64,000 nt of DNA from Miltoncostaea sp963703045 (GCA_963703045.1 OY969782.1:1984001-2048000); one strand, 5' to 3'; shown: positions 52,914 through 60,491, counted from the first letter of the stretch. Numbers and translations: made by a program. Notes: generated by a model from the sequence alone, not told the origin.

Positions 52914-53182
52914 GCGCCGCCCTCGAAGTGCGCCTCGATCTGCTCGATCACGAGCGGTACGAGCTCGTTCCAGTCGATGTCGTCCTCCTTCGTGACGCTC
53001 ACGAAGTTCGCCGTCATGAACACGTTCGTGACGCCGTCGAGGGCGAAGACGCGCGCGCCGAGCGGCGACTCGGCCGGATCGGAGCCCGCGCGGAACGTCT
53101 GGCCGCGGCCCTCCACGGCGGGGCGGTCGAGCGTGAACTTCACGGCGTTGGGGTTGGGTGTCGCCTCGGGGGTCACGTCCAT
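52910..53182 (-). CDS. Nfu/NifU N-terminal-domain protein
   Basis: 90 residues. TPNPNAVKFTLDRPAV at the N-terminus and GVTNVFMTANFVSVTKEDD in the middle are the hallmarks of the Nfu N-terminal domain (Scaffold Nfu/NifU N), found in eukaryotic NFU1 and in short stand-alone bacterial proteins. The cluster-binding CxxC domain is absent, so it would not carry Fe-S itself; such short forms may act as accessory or HEAT-linked adaptor proteins. ATG at 53182. First gene of a two-gene minus-strand operon. Confidence 0.82.
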   Translation of the reverse strand: MDVTPEATPNPNAVKFTLDRPAVEGRGQTFRAGSDPAESPLGARVFALDGVTNVFMTANFVSVTKEDDIDWNELVPLVIEQIEAHFEGGA

Positions 53183-53299
53183 GGGGGGAAGAGCCTCTCC
53201 TTCTGGTCCGCAGGAATCCCCCGTCGGGGGGATGCGCTGCGCTCCGGTTCCCGGGGTCCGGGCCGATGCAGGGATACAGGGCCCGCGGGTGGGCCCCCC

Positions 53300-53509
53300 A
53301 TGAAAGGTACCGCCATGGCGATGCCGATCGACCCGAGGCTCCGGTCCGGGACCCCGCCGCTCACCGTGCCCGTGCAGGCGCCCGATCTCTGCCCCTGGTG
53401 CTTCGGCACGGGAGCCATCCTCGAGCGGATGGACTGCGACACCCCCCACGCCTACCTGCCGGTGGTGTGCGGAGGATGCGACGGCTCGGGACGGAGGGCG
53501 CGCCGCTAG
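53300..53509 (+). CDS. Small protein with two DnaJ-like CxxCxGxG zinc motifs
   Basis: 69 residues from the ATG at 53300 (MKGTAMAMPIDPRL); a second ATG in frame at 53315 may be the true start. It carries CPWCFGTG and CGGCDGSG, two CxxCxGxG repeats like those of the DnaJ zinc centre, separated by about 25 residues, and a basic tail. Expected to bind one zinc ion. Such stand-alone minis are seen near chaperone or RNA genes, but no function is known to me. The gap to the minus-strand neighbour is 117 bases; the promoter is unclear. Confidence 0.6.
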   Translation: MKGTAMAMPIDPRLRSGTPPLTVPVQAPDLCPWCFGTGAILERMDCDTPHAYLPVVCGGCDGSGRRARR

Positions 53510-53536
53510 CACGACCGCCGCCTCGCGCGGCGCGGG

Positions 53537-53542
53537 TAGGAT
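53537..53542 (+). promoter_or_regulatory. Putative -10 box (TAGGAT), leaderless pyrE
   Basis: TAGGAT is followed by 7 bases and the GTG at 53550. The ATG at 53541 sits inside the box, so the GTG is the likelier start. Confidence 0.5.
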
Positions 53543-53549
53543 GGCCGGC

Positions 53550-54122
53550 GTGAGCGACGATCCCCGCCCCCGCCTGTCCGTCCTGCTGAGCGAGCGCGCC
53601 CTGGTGCGCGAGTCGGTGATGCTGTCGTCCGGCCGCCGCTCGTCGTACTACTTCGACGCCCGTCAGGTGCTGCTCGACCCCGAGGGGGCGTCCCTCGCCG
53701 GCCGCATGATGTGGGACCTCCTGGCGCCCGCGGGGCCCGCGGCCGTCGGCGGTTTGACCCTCGGCGCCGACCCGCTGGTCTGCGCGGTGAGCCTGACGGC
53801 CTGGGCCGGCGGCGAGCGCGTCACCGGGTTCTTCGTGCGCAAGGAGGCCAAGAAGCACGGCCTCCAGCAGTGGATCGAGGGACCGTTCATCGAGGAGGGC
53901 ACGCCGGTCGCCGTGGTTGACGACGTGCTCACGAGCGGCGGATCGCTGGTCGCCGCCGTCGAGAAGGCCCGCCAGGCCGGCGGGGTCGTCGTGGCCGCCG
54001 CCGTCGTCGTCGACCGCGAGGAGGGCGGGCGCGAGGTCGCCGAGCAGGCGCTCGACGGCGCCCCGCTGCACGCCTTGTTCACCGCCGCCGAGCTACTCGA
54101 GATGGGCCCCGGCACGGCGTGA
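53550..54122 (+). CDS. pyrE: Orotate phosphoribosyltransferase PyrE
   Basis: 190 residues from the GTG. It makes OMP from orotate and PRPP in pyrimidine synthesis. The hallmark PRPP-binding motif is VAVVDDVLTSGGSLVAAV, the catalytic loop contains FVRKEAKKHGLQQWIEG, and the N-terminal SSGRRSSYYFDARQVLL is typical of the bacterial type. The start is placed at 53550 because a -10-like box overlaps the alternative ATG at 53541. The stop overlaps the rsgA start by 4 bases. Confidence 0.92.
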   Translation: MSDDPRPRLSVLLSERALVRESVMLSSGRRSSYYFDARQVLLDPEGASLAGRMMWDLLAPAGPAAVGGLTLGADPLVCAVSLTAWAGGERVTGFFVRKEAKKHGLQQWIEGPFIEEGTPVAVVDDVLTSGGSLVAAVEKARQAGGVVVAAAVVVDREEGGREVAEQALDGAPLHALFTAAELLEMGPGTA

Positions 54123-55012
54123 CCCGCACCCCGCCGGCGACCGCGGCGCGCGAGGCCGTCGTGATGCGCGTGTCGGGCCCGACGGCGACGCTGATGGTGG
54201 ACGGCGAGGAGCGCGAGGCGCGCCTGCGCGTGCGCGTCGAAGGAGGGCCCGCGGTCGCGGGCGATCGCGTGCGGCTGCGGGTGGGGGTGCGCGACGACGC
54301 GCCGACCGTGATCGGCGTGGAGCCGCGCACGAGCGTGCTCGAGCGCGGCCAGGGCGCGGGCGGCCGTCCGAGGGCGATCGTCGCCAATGCGGACCTCGTG
54401 GTCGTGATGGCGGCCGTCGCCGATCCCCCGCTGCGCGCCCGCCTGATCGACCGCTACCTCGTGGCCGCGACGGTCGGCGGCCTCGACGCGGCGATCGTCG
54501 TGACCAAGACCGATCTGCCCCATGACGCGGAGGAGCTGGCCCGCCTGTCGGAGGTGTACCGCGCGATCGGCTACCCCGTGCTGTGCGGCGTGGCGCGCGA
54601 GCCGGCGCTCGCCGACGCGGTGCGGGCGCTCATCGACGGCCGGGTGGCGGTGCTGGCCGGGCACTCGGGGGTCGGCAAGTTGACCCTCACGCGGGCGCTG
54701 ACCGGGGTCGAGCGCGCGGTCGGCGCGGTCAGCGAGAAGGCGGGCACCGGGCGGCACACCACGAGCGACCCGCGCGTGATCCCGATGCCCGGCGGCGGCG
54801 CGGTGGTTGACACCGCCGGCGTCCGCACGTTCCACCTGCCCGGAATGGACCGGGCGCGCCTCGAGAGCGGCTTCCCCGAGATCGTCCGCGCGGGGGCGCG
54901 ATGCCGGTTCCGCGGCTGCGCCCACGACGGCGACGCCGGCTGCGCGGTGGAGGGTGAGGTGTCCGCCGAACGACTCGACAGCTACCGCCGGATGCTCGCC
55001 ACCATGCGGTGA
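54119..55012 (+). CDS. rsgA: Ribosome small-subunit GTPase RsgA (altered P-loop)
   Basis: 297 residues. RsgA is a circularly permuted GTPase that checks late 30S assembly. An OB-fold (about 15-75) precedes the G domain: G4 VVTKTDLP, then G1 at 181-188, then G3 in DTAGVRTF. The Zn finger CRFRGCAHDGDAGC is near the C-terminus. The P-loop reads GHSGVGKL: Leu188 stands where GK[ST] needs Ser or Thr for Mg2+. The codon is TTG where TCG (Ser) would differ by one base, so a C-to-T change, biological or technical, is likely. Thr-rich switch segment GRHTTSDP is intact. Coupled to pyrE by overlap. Confidence 0.9.
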   Translation: MTRTPPATAAREAVVMRVSGPTATLMVDGEEREARLRVRVEGGPAVAGDRVRLRVGVRDDAPTVIGVEPRTSVLERGQGAGGRPRAIVANADLVVVMAAVADPPLRARLIDRYLVAATVGGLDAAIVVTKTDLPHDAEELARLSEVYRAIGYPVLCGVAREPALADAVRALIDGRVAVLAGHSGVGKLTLTRALTGVERAVGAVSEKAGTGRHTTSDPRVIPMPGGGAVVDTAGVRTFHLPGMDRARLESGFPEIVRAGARCRFRGCAHDGDAGCAVEGEVSAERLDSYRRMLATMR

Positions 55013-55041
55013 TCCGAACCGACGGGAGGCCTGTCGCGACC

Positions 55042-55069
55042 TTGACCCCTATGGGGCCAGGCCTTAAGT
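55042..55069 (+). promoter_or_regulatory. Promoter of the repeat-protein gene
   Basis: TTGACC (55042-55047) and TTAAGT (55064-55069) are 16 bases apart, a housekeeping-type match, starting 30 bases after rsgA ends. The transcript would carry a leader of about 55 bases with a GGAGGA ribosome site at 55120-55125, 7 bases before the ATG. Confidence 0.55.
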
Positions 55070-55070
55070 T

Positions 55071-55086
55071 CGTGCCGCACGGCACG
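55071..55086. promoter_or_regulatory. Perfect palindrome just after the -10 box
   Basis: CGTGCCG (55071-55077) and CGGCACG (55080-55086) flank a CA centre, covering the expected transcription start. It could be a repressor operator or form a hairpin at the transcript's 5' end. Confidence 0.5.
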
Positions 55087-55132
55087 AAGCCGTACCGCTA
55101 TCCCGTGACCAGACCCGCCGGAGGAACAGTTC

Positions 55133-56182
55133 ATGAGTCGTCCTCGTCGTTTCCCGCCCCCAATCGCCGGAGGCGCCCAGACCACCGGCTGGGAGGCGCT
55201 GGAGAAGTGGGTCGGCGGGGGCTCCGGCGGTTCCCCCGCCGCGGCAGATGCCCCGGCGGCCGGCGGTAAGACCGGCTGGGAGGCCCTCGAGAAGTGGGTC
55301 GGCGGCGGCTCGGGCGGCGCGTCCGCCCCCGCGTCCTCGGCGGTGCCCGGCGCGGCCACCGGCAAGACCGGCTGGGAGGCCCTCGAGAAGTGGGTCGGCG
55401 GCGGCTCGGGCGGCGCGTCCGCCCCCGCGTCCTCGGCGGTGCCCGGCGCGGCCACCGGCAAGACCGGCTGGGAGGCCCTCGAGAAGTGGGTCGGCGGCGG
55501 CTCGGGCGGCGCGTCCGCCCCCGCGGCCTCGGCGGCGCCTGCGTCCTCGGGCGGCGGCGGCAAGACCGGCTGGGAGGCCCTCGAGAAGTGGGTCGGCGGC
55601 GGCTCGGGCGGCGCGTCCGCCCCCGCGTCCTCGGCGGTGCCCGGCGCGGCCACCGGCAAGACCGGCTGGGAGGCCCTCGAGAAGTGGGTCGGCGGCGGCT
55701 CGGGCGGCGCGTCCGCCCCCGCGTCCTCCTCGGTGCCCGGCGCGGCCACCGGCAAGACCGGCTGGGAGGCCCTCGAGAAGTGGGTCGGCGGCGGCTCGGG
55801 CGGCGCGTCCGCCCCCGCGGCCTCGGCGGCGCCTGCGTCCTCGGGCGGCGGCGGTAAGACCGGCTGGGAGGCCCTCGAGAAGTGGGTCGGCAGCGGCTCG
55901 GGTCCGGGCGGCGCCACCCCGGCGGCCGACTCCCCCGCGGCCGAATCCCCCACGTCCTCGGCGGTGCCCGGCGCGGCCACCGGCAAGACCGGCTGGGAGG
56001 CCCTCGAGAAGTGGGTCGGAGACGGCGGATCGTCGGCTCCGCCGGCCGCGACGAGCGCGACGAACGGCTCGGGGACGGCCGAGCCGGCGCGTGCCGCCGC
56101 GTCGTCGGCCCCTGAGGCCCCGGCCGCCGCATCGGGCGGCGGCTTCATGGGCTTCCTCAAGCGGCTCTTCGGCGCCAAGTAG
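55133..56182 (+). CDS. Tandem-repeat protein with nine TGWEALEKWVG motifs (novel)
   Basis: 349 residues; no family recognised. A short basic, Pro-rich N-terminus (MSRPRRFPPPIAGG) is followed by nine copies of a near-invariant motif TGWEALEKWVG, starting at bases 55181, 55268, 55364, 55460, 55562, 55658, 55754, 55856 and 55985. They are separated by low-complexity linkers (GGGSGGASAPASSAVPGAA or a variant). Units are mostly 32 or 34 residues (96 or 102 bases), almost identical in DNA, so the array is recent or being homogenised. The motif is a short amphipathic helix with two Trp and paired Glu/Lys. After a longer disordered stretch the protein ends GFMGFLKRLFGAK, a basic amphipathic helix that could bind a membrane or a shell protein. 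No signal peptide or membrane helix. It has its own promoter, strong ribosome site and terminator. A multivalent scaffold or linker is my best guess. Reading frame is protein-like only in this frame; the antisense and shifted frames are shadows. Confidence 0.85.
   Translation: MSRPRRFPPPIAGGAQTTGWEALEKWVGGGSGGSPAAADAPAAGGKTGWEALEKWVGGGSGGASAPASSAVPGAATGKTGWEALEKWVGGGSGGASAPASSAVPGAATGKTGWEALEKWVGGGSGGASAPAASAAPASSGGGGKTGWEALEKWVGGGSGGASAPASSAVPGAATGKTGWEALEKWVGGGSGGASAPASSSVPGAATGKTGWEALEKWVGGGSGGASAPAASAAPASSGGGGKTGWEALEKWVGSGSGPGGATPAADSPAAESPTSSAVPGAATGKTGWEALEKWVGDGGSSAPPAATSATNGSGTAEPARAAASSAPEAPAAASGGGFMGFLKRLFGAK
55181..56020 (+). repeat. Coding tandem repeat array (96/102-bp units)
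   Basis: Nine copies of a 30-base core coding GWEALEKWVG, with 87-129 bases between starts (96 or 102 bases in the central units). Units 2-7 are nearly identical; unit 6 differs by a Ser-for-Ala codon. Such an array is prone to copy-number change and to collapse in assemblies. Confidence 0.9.
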
Positions 56183-56200
56183 CGCCTCGGTCACAGTGGT

Positions 56201-56226
56201 GGGGCGCCGCCGCCGGGCGGCGCCCC
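56201..56226. terminator. Strong GC hairpin after the repeat-protein gene
   Basis: GGGGCGCCGCC and GGCGGCGCCCC form a perfect 11-bp stem with a 4-base loop, 19 bases past the stop, which makes the repeat gene a one-gene unit. Confidence 0.6.
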
Positions 56227-56279
56227 GGGTCGCCGTCGGGCACGATCGGTGCCGGCCGCGGCCCAACGAGGGCGGCCGG

Positions 56280-56750
56280 GTGACCCGCGTCATCAGCGAG
56301 CGCTCCGCCGGCGGGGTGGTGCTGGTGCGTCTCGGCCCCGCGCTGCTGGTCGCCCTCATCCGCCTGCGCGACGGCGAGGTGATGGGATTGCCCAAGGGGC
56401 ACATCGAGCCCGGCGAGACCGCCGAGCAGGCCGCAGTGCGCGAGACCCGGGAGGAGACCGGCCTGCGCGGCCGGGTCGTCGCGCCGCTCGAGGAGATCTC
56501 GTACGTCTTCTGGTCGCGATCGCAGGGCGCCCGCGTCTCGAAGCGGGTCGCGTTCTACCTGCTCGAGTACCGCGCGGGCTCGACCGCGCACCACGACGGC
56601 GAGGTTGACGGCGTCACCCTGGTGCCGGCCGACCGGGCCACGGCGGCGCTGACCTACCCGGGCGAGCGACGGGTGATGGACGCCGCACTCGCCTGGGTCC
56701 GTGCGGCAGGTTACGGTGGCGGGGAGGCAGCGCCGCCCGTCACGGGCTGA
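56280..56750 (+). CDS. NUDIX hydrolase
   Basis: 156 residues. The Nudix box is complete: GHIEPGETAEQAAVRETREE followed by TGL, with the Mg2+-binding Glu residues in place. The preceding strand SAGGVVLVRLGPALLVALIR and GLPKGHIE are typical of the MutT/Ap4A hydrolase-like group. It removes nucleoside diphosphates linked to another group; the substrate is unknown. The GTG at 56280 has GAGGG just upstream. The open frame further upstream is antisense-like low complexity of the repeat gene. 97 bases after the repeat-protein stop. Confidence 0.88.
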   Translation: MTRVISERSAGGVVLVRLGPALLVALIRLRDGEVMGLPKGHIEPGETAEQAAVRETREETGLRGRVVAPLEEISYVFWSRSQGARVSKRVAFYLLEYRAGSTAHHDGEVDGVTLVPADRATAALTYPGERRVMDAALAWVRAAGYGGGEAAPPVTG

Positions 56751-56793
56751 GCCCGGCCCGCCCGCCACCCACCCCCCGCCCCCGAGGACGCCC

Positions 56794-57156
56794 GTGTACG
56801 CGCTCAACTTCTACTCGCCCCTGTTCATCGACCAGCTCCGCAAGGGCCGGAAGACCGCGACGATCCGCCTCGGGGACAAGTCGCACAAGTACCGCAAGGG
56901 GCAGCTGGTGTGGGTGACCGTGGGTCATCGGCACGGCCCGCGGCAGCGCATCTTCACCGCGATCATCGACGACGTGGCCGTGAAGCCGGTGCGCGAGCTC
57001 ACCCAGCGCGAGATCGAGCGCGACAATCCCGAGTTCCGCCTCGTGGAGGACACCCTCCACTTCCTCTCGCACATCTACTCGCGCGAGGTCGCCCTCGACG
57101 ACAGCGTCTCGGTGATCCACTTCTCCGAGGTCATCGAGTTCCCCTCGCTGAAGTAG
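56794..57156 (+). CDS. ASCH-domain protein (putative RNA-binding)
   Basis: 120 residues. The ASCH fold shows ALNFYSPLFIDQLRKGRKTA, with the conserved GRKTxTIR-like segment KTATIRLGDKSHKYRKGQLV, and VTVGHRHGPRQRIF. ASCH domains are PUA-like and are thought to bind RNA or modified nucleotides; some hydrolyse N4-acetylcytidine. GTG start at 56794 with GAGGA upstream. It lies between the NUDIX gene and the CIRCE-controlled groESL operon. Confidence 0.75.
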   Translation: MYALNFYSPLFIDQLRKGRKTATIRLGDKSHKYRKGQLVWVTVGHRHGPRQRIFTAIIDDVAVKPVRELTQREIERDNPEFRLVEDTLHFLSHIYSREVALDDSVSVIHFSEVIEFPSLK

Positions 57157-57202
57157 CGCCACGCGCGGGCGGCTTGCGCCGCGACCCGCCGGGTGGCATC
57201 TT

Positions 57203-57229
57203 TTGGCACTCACAGTGAACGAGTGCCAA
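57203..57229. promoter_or_regulatory. CIRCE operator (HrcA binding site) of groESL
   Basis: TTGGCACTC (57203-57211), a 9-base spacer and GAGTGCCAA (57221-57229) form a perfect CIRCE inverted repeat, 12 bases before the groES ATG. It predicts heat-inducible control by HrcA, whose gene is outside the window. A weak TTGCGC-17-CATCTT promoter (57174-57202) abuts it. Confidence 0.93.
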
Positions 57230-57241
57230 GAGGGGGAGTGC

Positions 57242-57526
57242 ATGAACCTACAGCCGTTGGGCGACCGCGTCGTCGTCCAGTCCATCGAGGCTGAGCAGGT
57301 GACCGCCAGCGGCATCGTCCTCCCGGACACCGCGGCCGAGAAGCCGCAGCGCGGCAAGGTCGTGGCCGTGGGATCCGGCCGCTTCGAGGACGGGCAGCGC
57401 GTGCCCCTCCAGGTGGTGGAGGGTGACGAGGTCATCTACTCCAAGTACGGCGGCACCGAGGTCAAGGTTGACGGCCAGGACCTCCTGATCCTCCGGGAGT
57501 CCGACATCCTCGCGAAGGCGGTCTGA
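57242..57526 (+). CDS. groES: Co-chaperonin GroES
   Basis: 94 residues, 10-kDa cap of the GroEL folding chamber. LQPLGDRVVVQSIEAEQ starts the fold, the mobile loop TASGIVLPDTAAEKPQRG binds GroEL, and GDEVIYSKYGGTEVKVDGQD is the conserved second half. A strong GGGGGAG ribosome site precedes the ATG. Two bases before groEL starts; under CIRCE control. Confidence 0.97.
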   Translation: MNLQPLGDRVVVQSIEAEQVTASGIVLPDTAAEKPQRGKVVAVGSGRFEDGQRVPLQVVEGDEVIYSKYGGTEVKVDGQDLLILRESDILAKAV

Positions 57527-57528
57527 CG

Positions 57529-59160
57529 ATGCCGAAGCTGATCAAGTTCAACGAGGACGCCCGCCGGGCCCTCGAGCGCGGGGTCAACACCCTCGCCGAC
57601 GCGGTCAAGGTGACCCTCGGCCCCAAGGGCCGCTACGTGGTGCTCGACAAGAAGTTCGGTGCTCCCACGATCACCAACGACGGCGTCACCATCGCCCGTG
57701 AGATCGAGGTCGAGGACGTCTTCGAGAACCAGGGCGCACAGCTCGTGCGCGAGGTCGCCACGGCCACCAACGACGTGGCCGGCGACGGCACCACCACCGC
57801 CACCGTGCTGGCCCAGGCGATCGTGCGCGAGGGCCTCAAGAACGTGGCCGCCGGCGCCAACCCGATGGGCCTCAAGCGCGGCATCGAGGCCGCCGTCGAG
57901 CGCGTCGTGGCCGAGATCGCCAAGCAGTCCAAGGAGGTCTCGGGCAAGGAGGACATCGCCCGGGTGGCCGCCATCTCCAGCCGCGACCGCGCGATCGGCG
58001 ATGTCATCTCCGACGCCATCGAGAAGGTCGGCAAGGACGGCGTGGTCAACGTCGAGGAGGGCCAGACCTTCGGCATGGACCTCGAGTTCACCGAGGGCAT
58101 GCAGTTCGACCGCGGCTACATGAGCCCCTACATGGTCACCGACCAGGACCGCATGGAGGCCGTCCTCGATGACCCCTTCCTGCTGGTGCACGGGGGCAAG
58201 ATCTCCAGCGTCCAGGACATCCTGCCGCTGCTCGAGCAGGTCATCGGCCAGGGCCGGCCGCTGCTGATCATCGCCGAGGACGTCGAGGGCGAGGCCCTGG
58301 CGACCCTGATCGTGAACAAGCTGCGCGGCACCTTCACCGGCATCGCCGTCAAGGCGCCGGGCTTCGGTGACCGGCGCAAGCGCATGCTCGAGGACATCGC
58401 CATCCTCACCGGCGGCGAGGTGATCGCCGAGGAGATGGGCCTCAAGCTGGCCAACACCCAGGTCGCCCAGCTCGGGCGGGCCCGCCGGGTGGTCATCTCC
58501 AAGGACGCCACCACCATCATCGACGGTGCCGGCGACTCCGAGGAGATCAAGGGCCGCATCAAGCAGATCAAGGCCGAGATCGACAACACCGACTCGGACT
58601 TCGACCGCGAGAAGCTCCAGGAGCGCCTGGCCAAGCTGGCCGGTGGCGTGGCCGTGGTCAAGGTGGGCGCCGCCACCGAGACCGAGATGAAGGAGAAGAA
58701 GCACCGCGTCGAGGACGCCCTGCAGGCGACGCGCGCCGCCCTCGAGGAGGGCGTCGTGCCCGGTGGCGGGGTGGTGCTGGTCAACTCGATCAAGGCCCTG
58801 GATGGCCTCGAGCTGACCGGCGACGAGCAGACCGGCGCCAACATCGTGCGCCGGGCGCTCGAGGAGCCCCTGCGCCAGCTGGCCGAGAACGCCGGCCTCG
58901 AGGGCTCGGTGGTCGTCGGCGAGGTCAAGGGCCGCAAGCCCGGCATCGGCCTCAACGTCGACACCGGCGAGTACGTTGACCTGGTCAAGGCCGGCATCAT
59001 CGACCCGGCCATGGTCACCCGCTCGGCCCTCCAGAACGCCGCCTCGATCGCGAAGAACATCATCACGACCGAGTGCGTCGTCGCCGACAAGCCCGAGGAG
59101 GGCGGCGGTGGCGGGATGCCCGACATGGGCGGTATGGGCGGTATGGGCGGGATGATGTAA
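57529..59160 (+). CDS. groEL: Chaperonin GroEL
   Basis: 543 residues, normal length. The ATP site includes VTLGPKGRYVVLDKKFG and GDGTTTATVLAQ; the apical domain has ISSVQDILPLLEQ; the C-terminus is a Gly-Met tail (GGMPDMGGMGGMGGMM). Second gene of the CIRCE-controlled operon, followed by a hairpin terminator. In several actinobacteria a second groEL exists elsewhere; the intact Gly-Met tail fits the housekeeping type. Confidence 0.98.
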   Translation: MPKLIKFNEDARRALERGVNTLADAVKVTLGPKGRYVVLDKKFGAPTITNDGVTIAREIEVEDVFENQGAQLVREVATATNDVAGDGTTTATVLAQAIVREGLKNVAAGANPMGLKRGIEAAVERVVAEIAKQSKEVSGKEDIARVAAISSRDRAIGDVISDAIEKVGKDGVVNVEEGQTFGMDLEFTEGMQFDRGYMSPYMVTDQDRMEAVLDDPFLLVHGGKISSVQDILPLLEQVIGQGRPLLIIAEDVEGEALATLIVNKLRGTFTGIAVKAPGFGDRRKRMLEDIAILTGGEVIAEEMGLKLANTQVAQLGRARRVVISKDATTIIDGAGDSEEIKGRIKQIKAEIDNTDSDFDREKLQERLAKLAGGVAVVKVGAATETEMKEKKHRVEDALQATRAALEEGVVPGGGVVLVNSIKALDGLELTGDEQTGANIVRRALEEPLRQLAENAGLEGSVVVGEVKGRKPGIGLNVDTGEYVDLVKAGIIDPAMVTRSALQNAASIAKNIITTECVVADKPEEGGGGGMPDMGGMGGMGGMM

Positions 59161-59190
59161 GCACCCGGCGAACGCCGGATGTGAGTGAGC

Positions 59191-59218
59191 GACGGGGGTC
59201 CCTGACGGGGCCCCCGTC
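59191..59218 (+). terminator. Hairpin after groEL
   Basis: GACGGGGG (59191-59198) and CCCCCGTC (59211-59218) form an 8-bp stem with a 12-base loop, 31 bases after groEL. A smaller hairpin (CCGGCG/CGCCGG) lies at 59165-59178. Confidence 0.6.
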
Positions 59219-59237
59219 GTCGTCCCGGGGGAGGAAC

Positions 59238-60491
59238 GTGCATCGACCGGACGCGGCGCATCCGCGCCGTCACAGCGTCTTCTGGATGGCGACGGCCCTG
59301 ATCGCGGTCGACACCCTGCTCTTCTCGATGGTGGTCCCGGCCCTACCGGACCTCGCCGCCCGCGACGGCCTCTCCGATGCGCAGGCCGCGCTCATCTTCG
59401 CCGCGTTCCCGATCGCCCAGCTCGCGACCGCCCTGGCGAGCGCCGGGCTGGTGGAGCGCCTCGGGCGGCGACCGTTCATCATCGCCGCGACCGTGCTGCT
59501 GACCCTGGCGACGCTGCTGTTCGCCGTCGCCGAGGGCGGACCGATGCTGGCCGTCGCGCGCGCGGCCCAGGGCGTCGCCGCCGGTGCCGCCTGGACCGCC
59601 GGCATCGCCGCGATCTCCGACGTGTTCCCCACGGGCGACCTCGGCTTCCGCATCGGGCTCGCCCAGACCGCGGGCGGCGGGTTCGGCCTGCTCGGCCCCG
59701 TGCTCGGCGGGGTGCTGATCGACCTCGTCGGCACCGACGCGACCTTCCTGATGGCCGCGGCCCTGCCCGCCGCCCTCGTCGTGCCCGCGCTGCTCGTGCC
59801 CGAGACCCGCCGGGCCGGCGCCACGAGGACGCCCGTGCTCGCCGGCATCCGGGCCGTGATGGGCCGGCGCCGGGCACGCGCGGCGGCGGGCGCCCTCGCC
59901 GCGGTGTCGGGGTCGCTGGCGCTGATCGAGCCGCTGCTGCCGCTCGACCTCGAGGACCGCCTCGACCTGTCGTCGTCGGGGATCGGCGTCGTGTTCGCCG
60001 CCGGGCTGCTCGGCAACATGATCGCGGCGCCACTCGCGGGGCGGTGGTCGGACCGGGCGGGGCGCACGCGCCCCGTGGCCGCGGGCGGCGTGCTGCTCGC
60101 GATCAGCCTGCCGCTGCTCGCGGTGGGCCCGGCCGTCTGGGTCACGATCGCGCTGGTCGCGATGGGCATCGGCTTCGGCACGATGGGGGCGTCGTCGGGC
60201 CCGCTTCTCACCGAGGCGGTCGACGAGGCCGGCCTGGCGGGCAACTACGGCCTGTCGTCGGCCATCCTCACGGTCGTCTACTCGGCCGGGTACGCCGTCG
60301 GGCCGCTCGTCGGCGCCGCGGCCGCCACGACCGTGCCCTTCGTGGGGGCGATGGCGGTCGGCGCCGTGCTGGTGGCGGTGACGGCGGCCTGGGCCACGCG
60401 GGGCCTGCACGCGACCCGCCCCGACGGCCCGGTCGTGCCCGCGGCCGGGGCTTTGGCCGTGGGGCCAAGGGGGGTCGCGCCTCCGCGCTGA
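59238..60491 (+). CDS. MFS transporter
   Basis: 417 residues, twelve helices. The helix 2-3 loop motif is GLVERLGRRPFI, a variant of the drug:H+ antiporter motif, and GMGASSGPLLTEAVDEAGLA-like GTMGASSGPLLTEA lies in the second half. It resembles the DHA1 (vesicular amine/tetracycline) group. GTG at 59238 follows a strong GGGGGAGGA site; the longer open frame overlapping the groEL end is not coding. Substrate unknown. Confidence 0.8.
   Translation: MHRPDAAHPRRHSVFWMATALIAVDTLLFSMVVPALPDLAARDGLSDAQAALIFAAFPIAQLATALASAGLVERLGRRPFIIAATVLLTLATLLFAVAEGGPMLAVARAAQGVAAGAAWTAGIAAISDVFPTGDLGFRIGLAQTAGGGFGLLGPVLGGVLIDLVGTDATFLMAAALPAALVVPALLVPETRRAGATRTPVLAGIRAVMGRRRARAAAGALAAVSGSLALIEPLLPLDLEDRLDLSSSGIGVVFAAGLLGNMIAAPLAGRWSDRAGRTRPVAAGGVLLAISLPLLAVGPAVWVTIALVAMGIGFGTMGASSGPLLTEAVDEAGLAGNYGLSSAILTVVYSAGYAVGPLVGAAAATTVPFVGAMAVGAVLVAVTAAWATRGLHATRPDGPVVPAAGALAVGPRGVAPPR

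Noticed and set aside
55064..56404. Long minus-strand and shifted plus-strand frames over the repeat gene
   Set aside because: The repeat makes all frames open and periodic. Only the frame from 55133 has a ribosome site, a protein-like helix motif and a sensible C-terminus.
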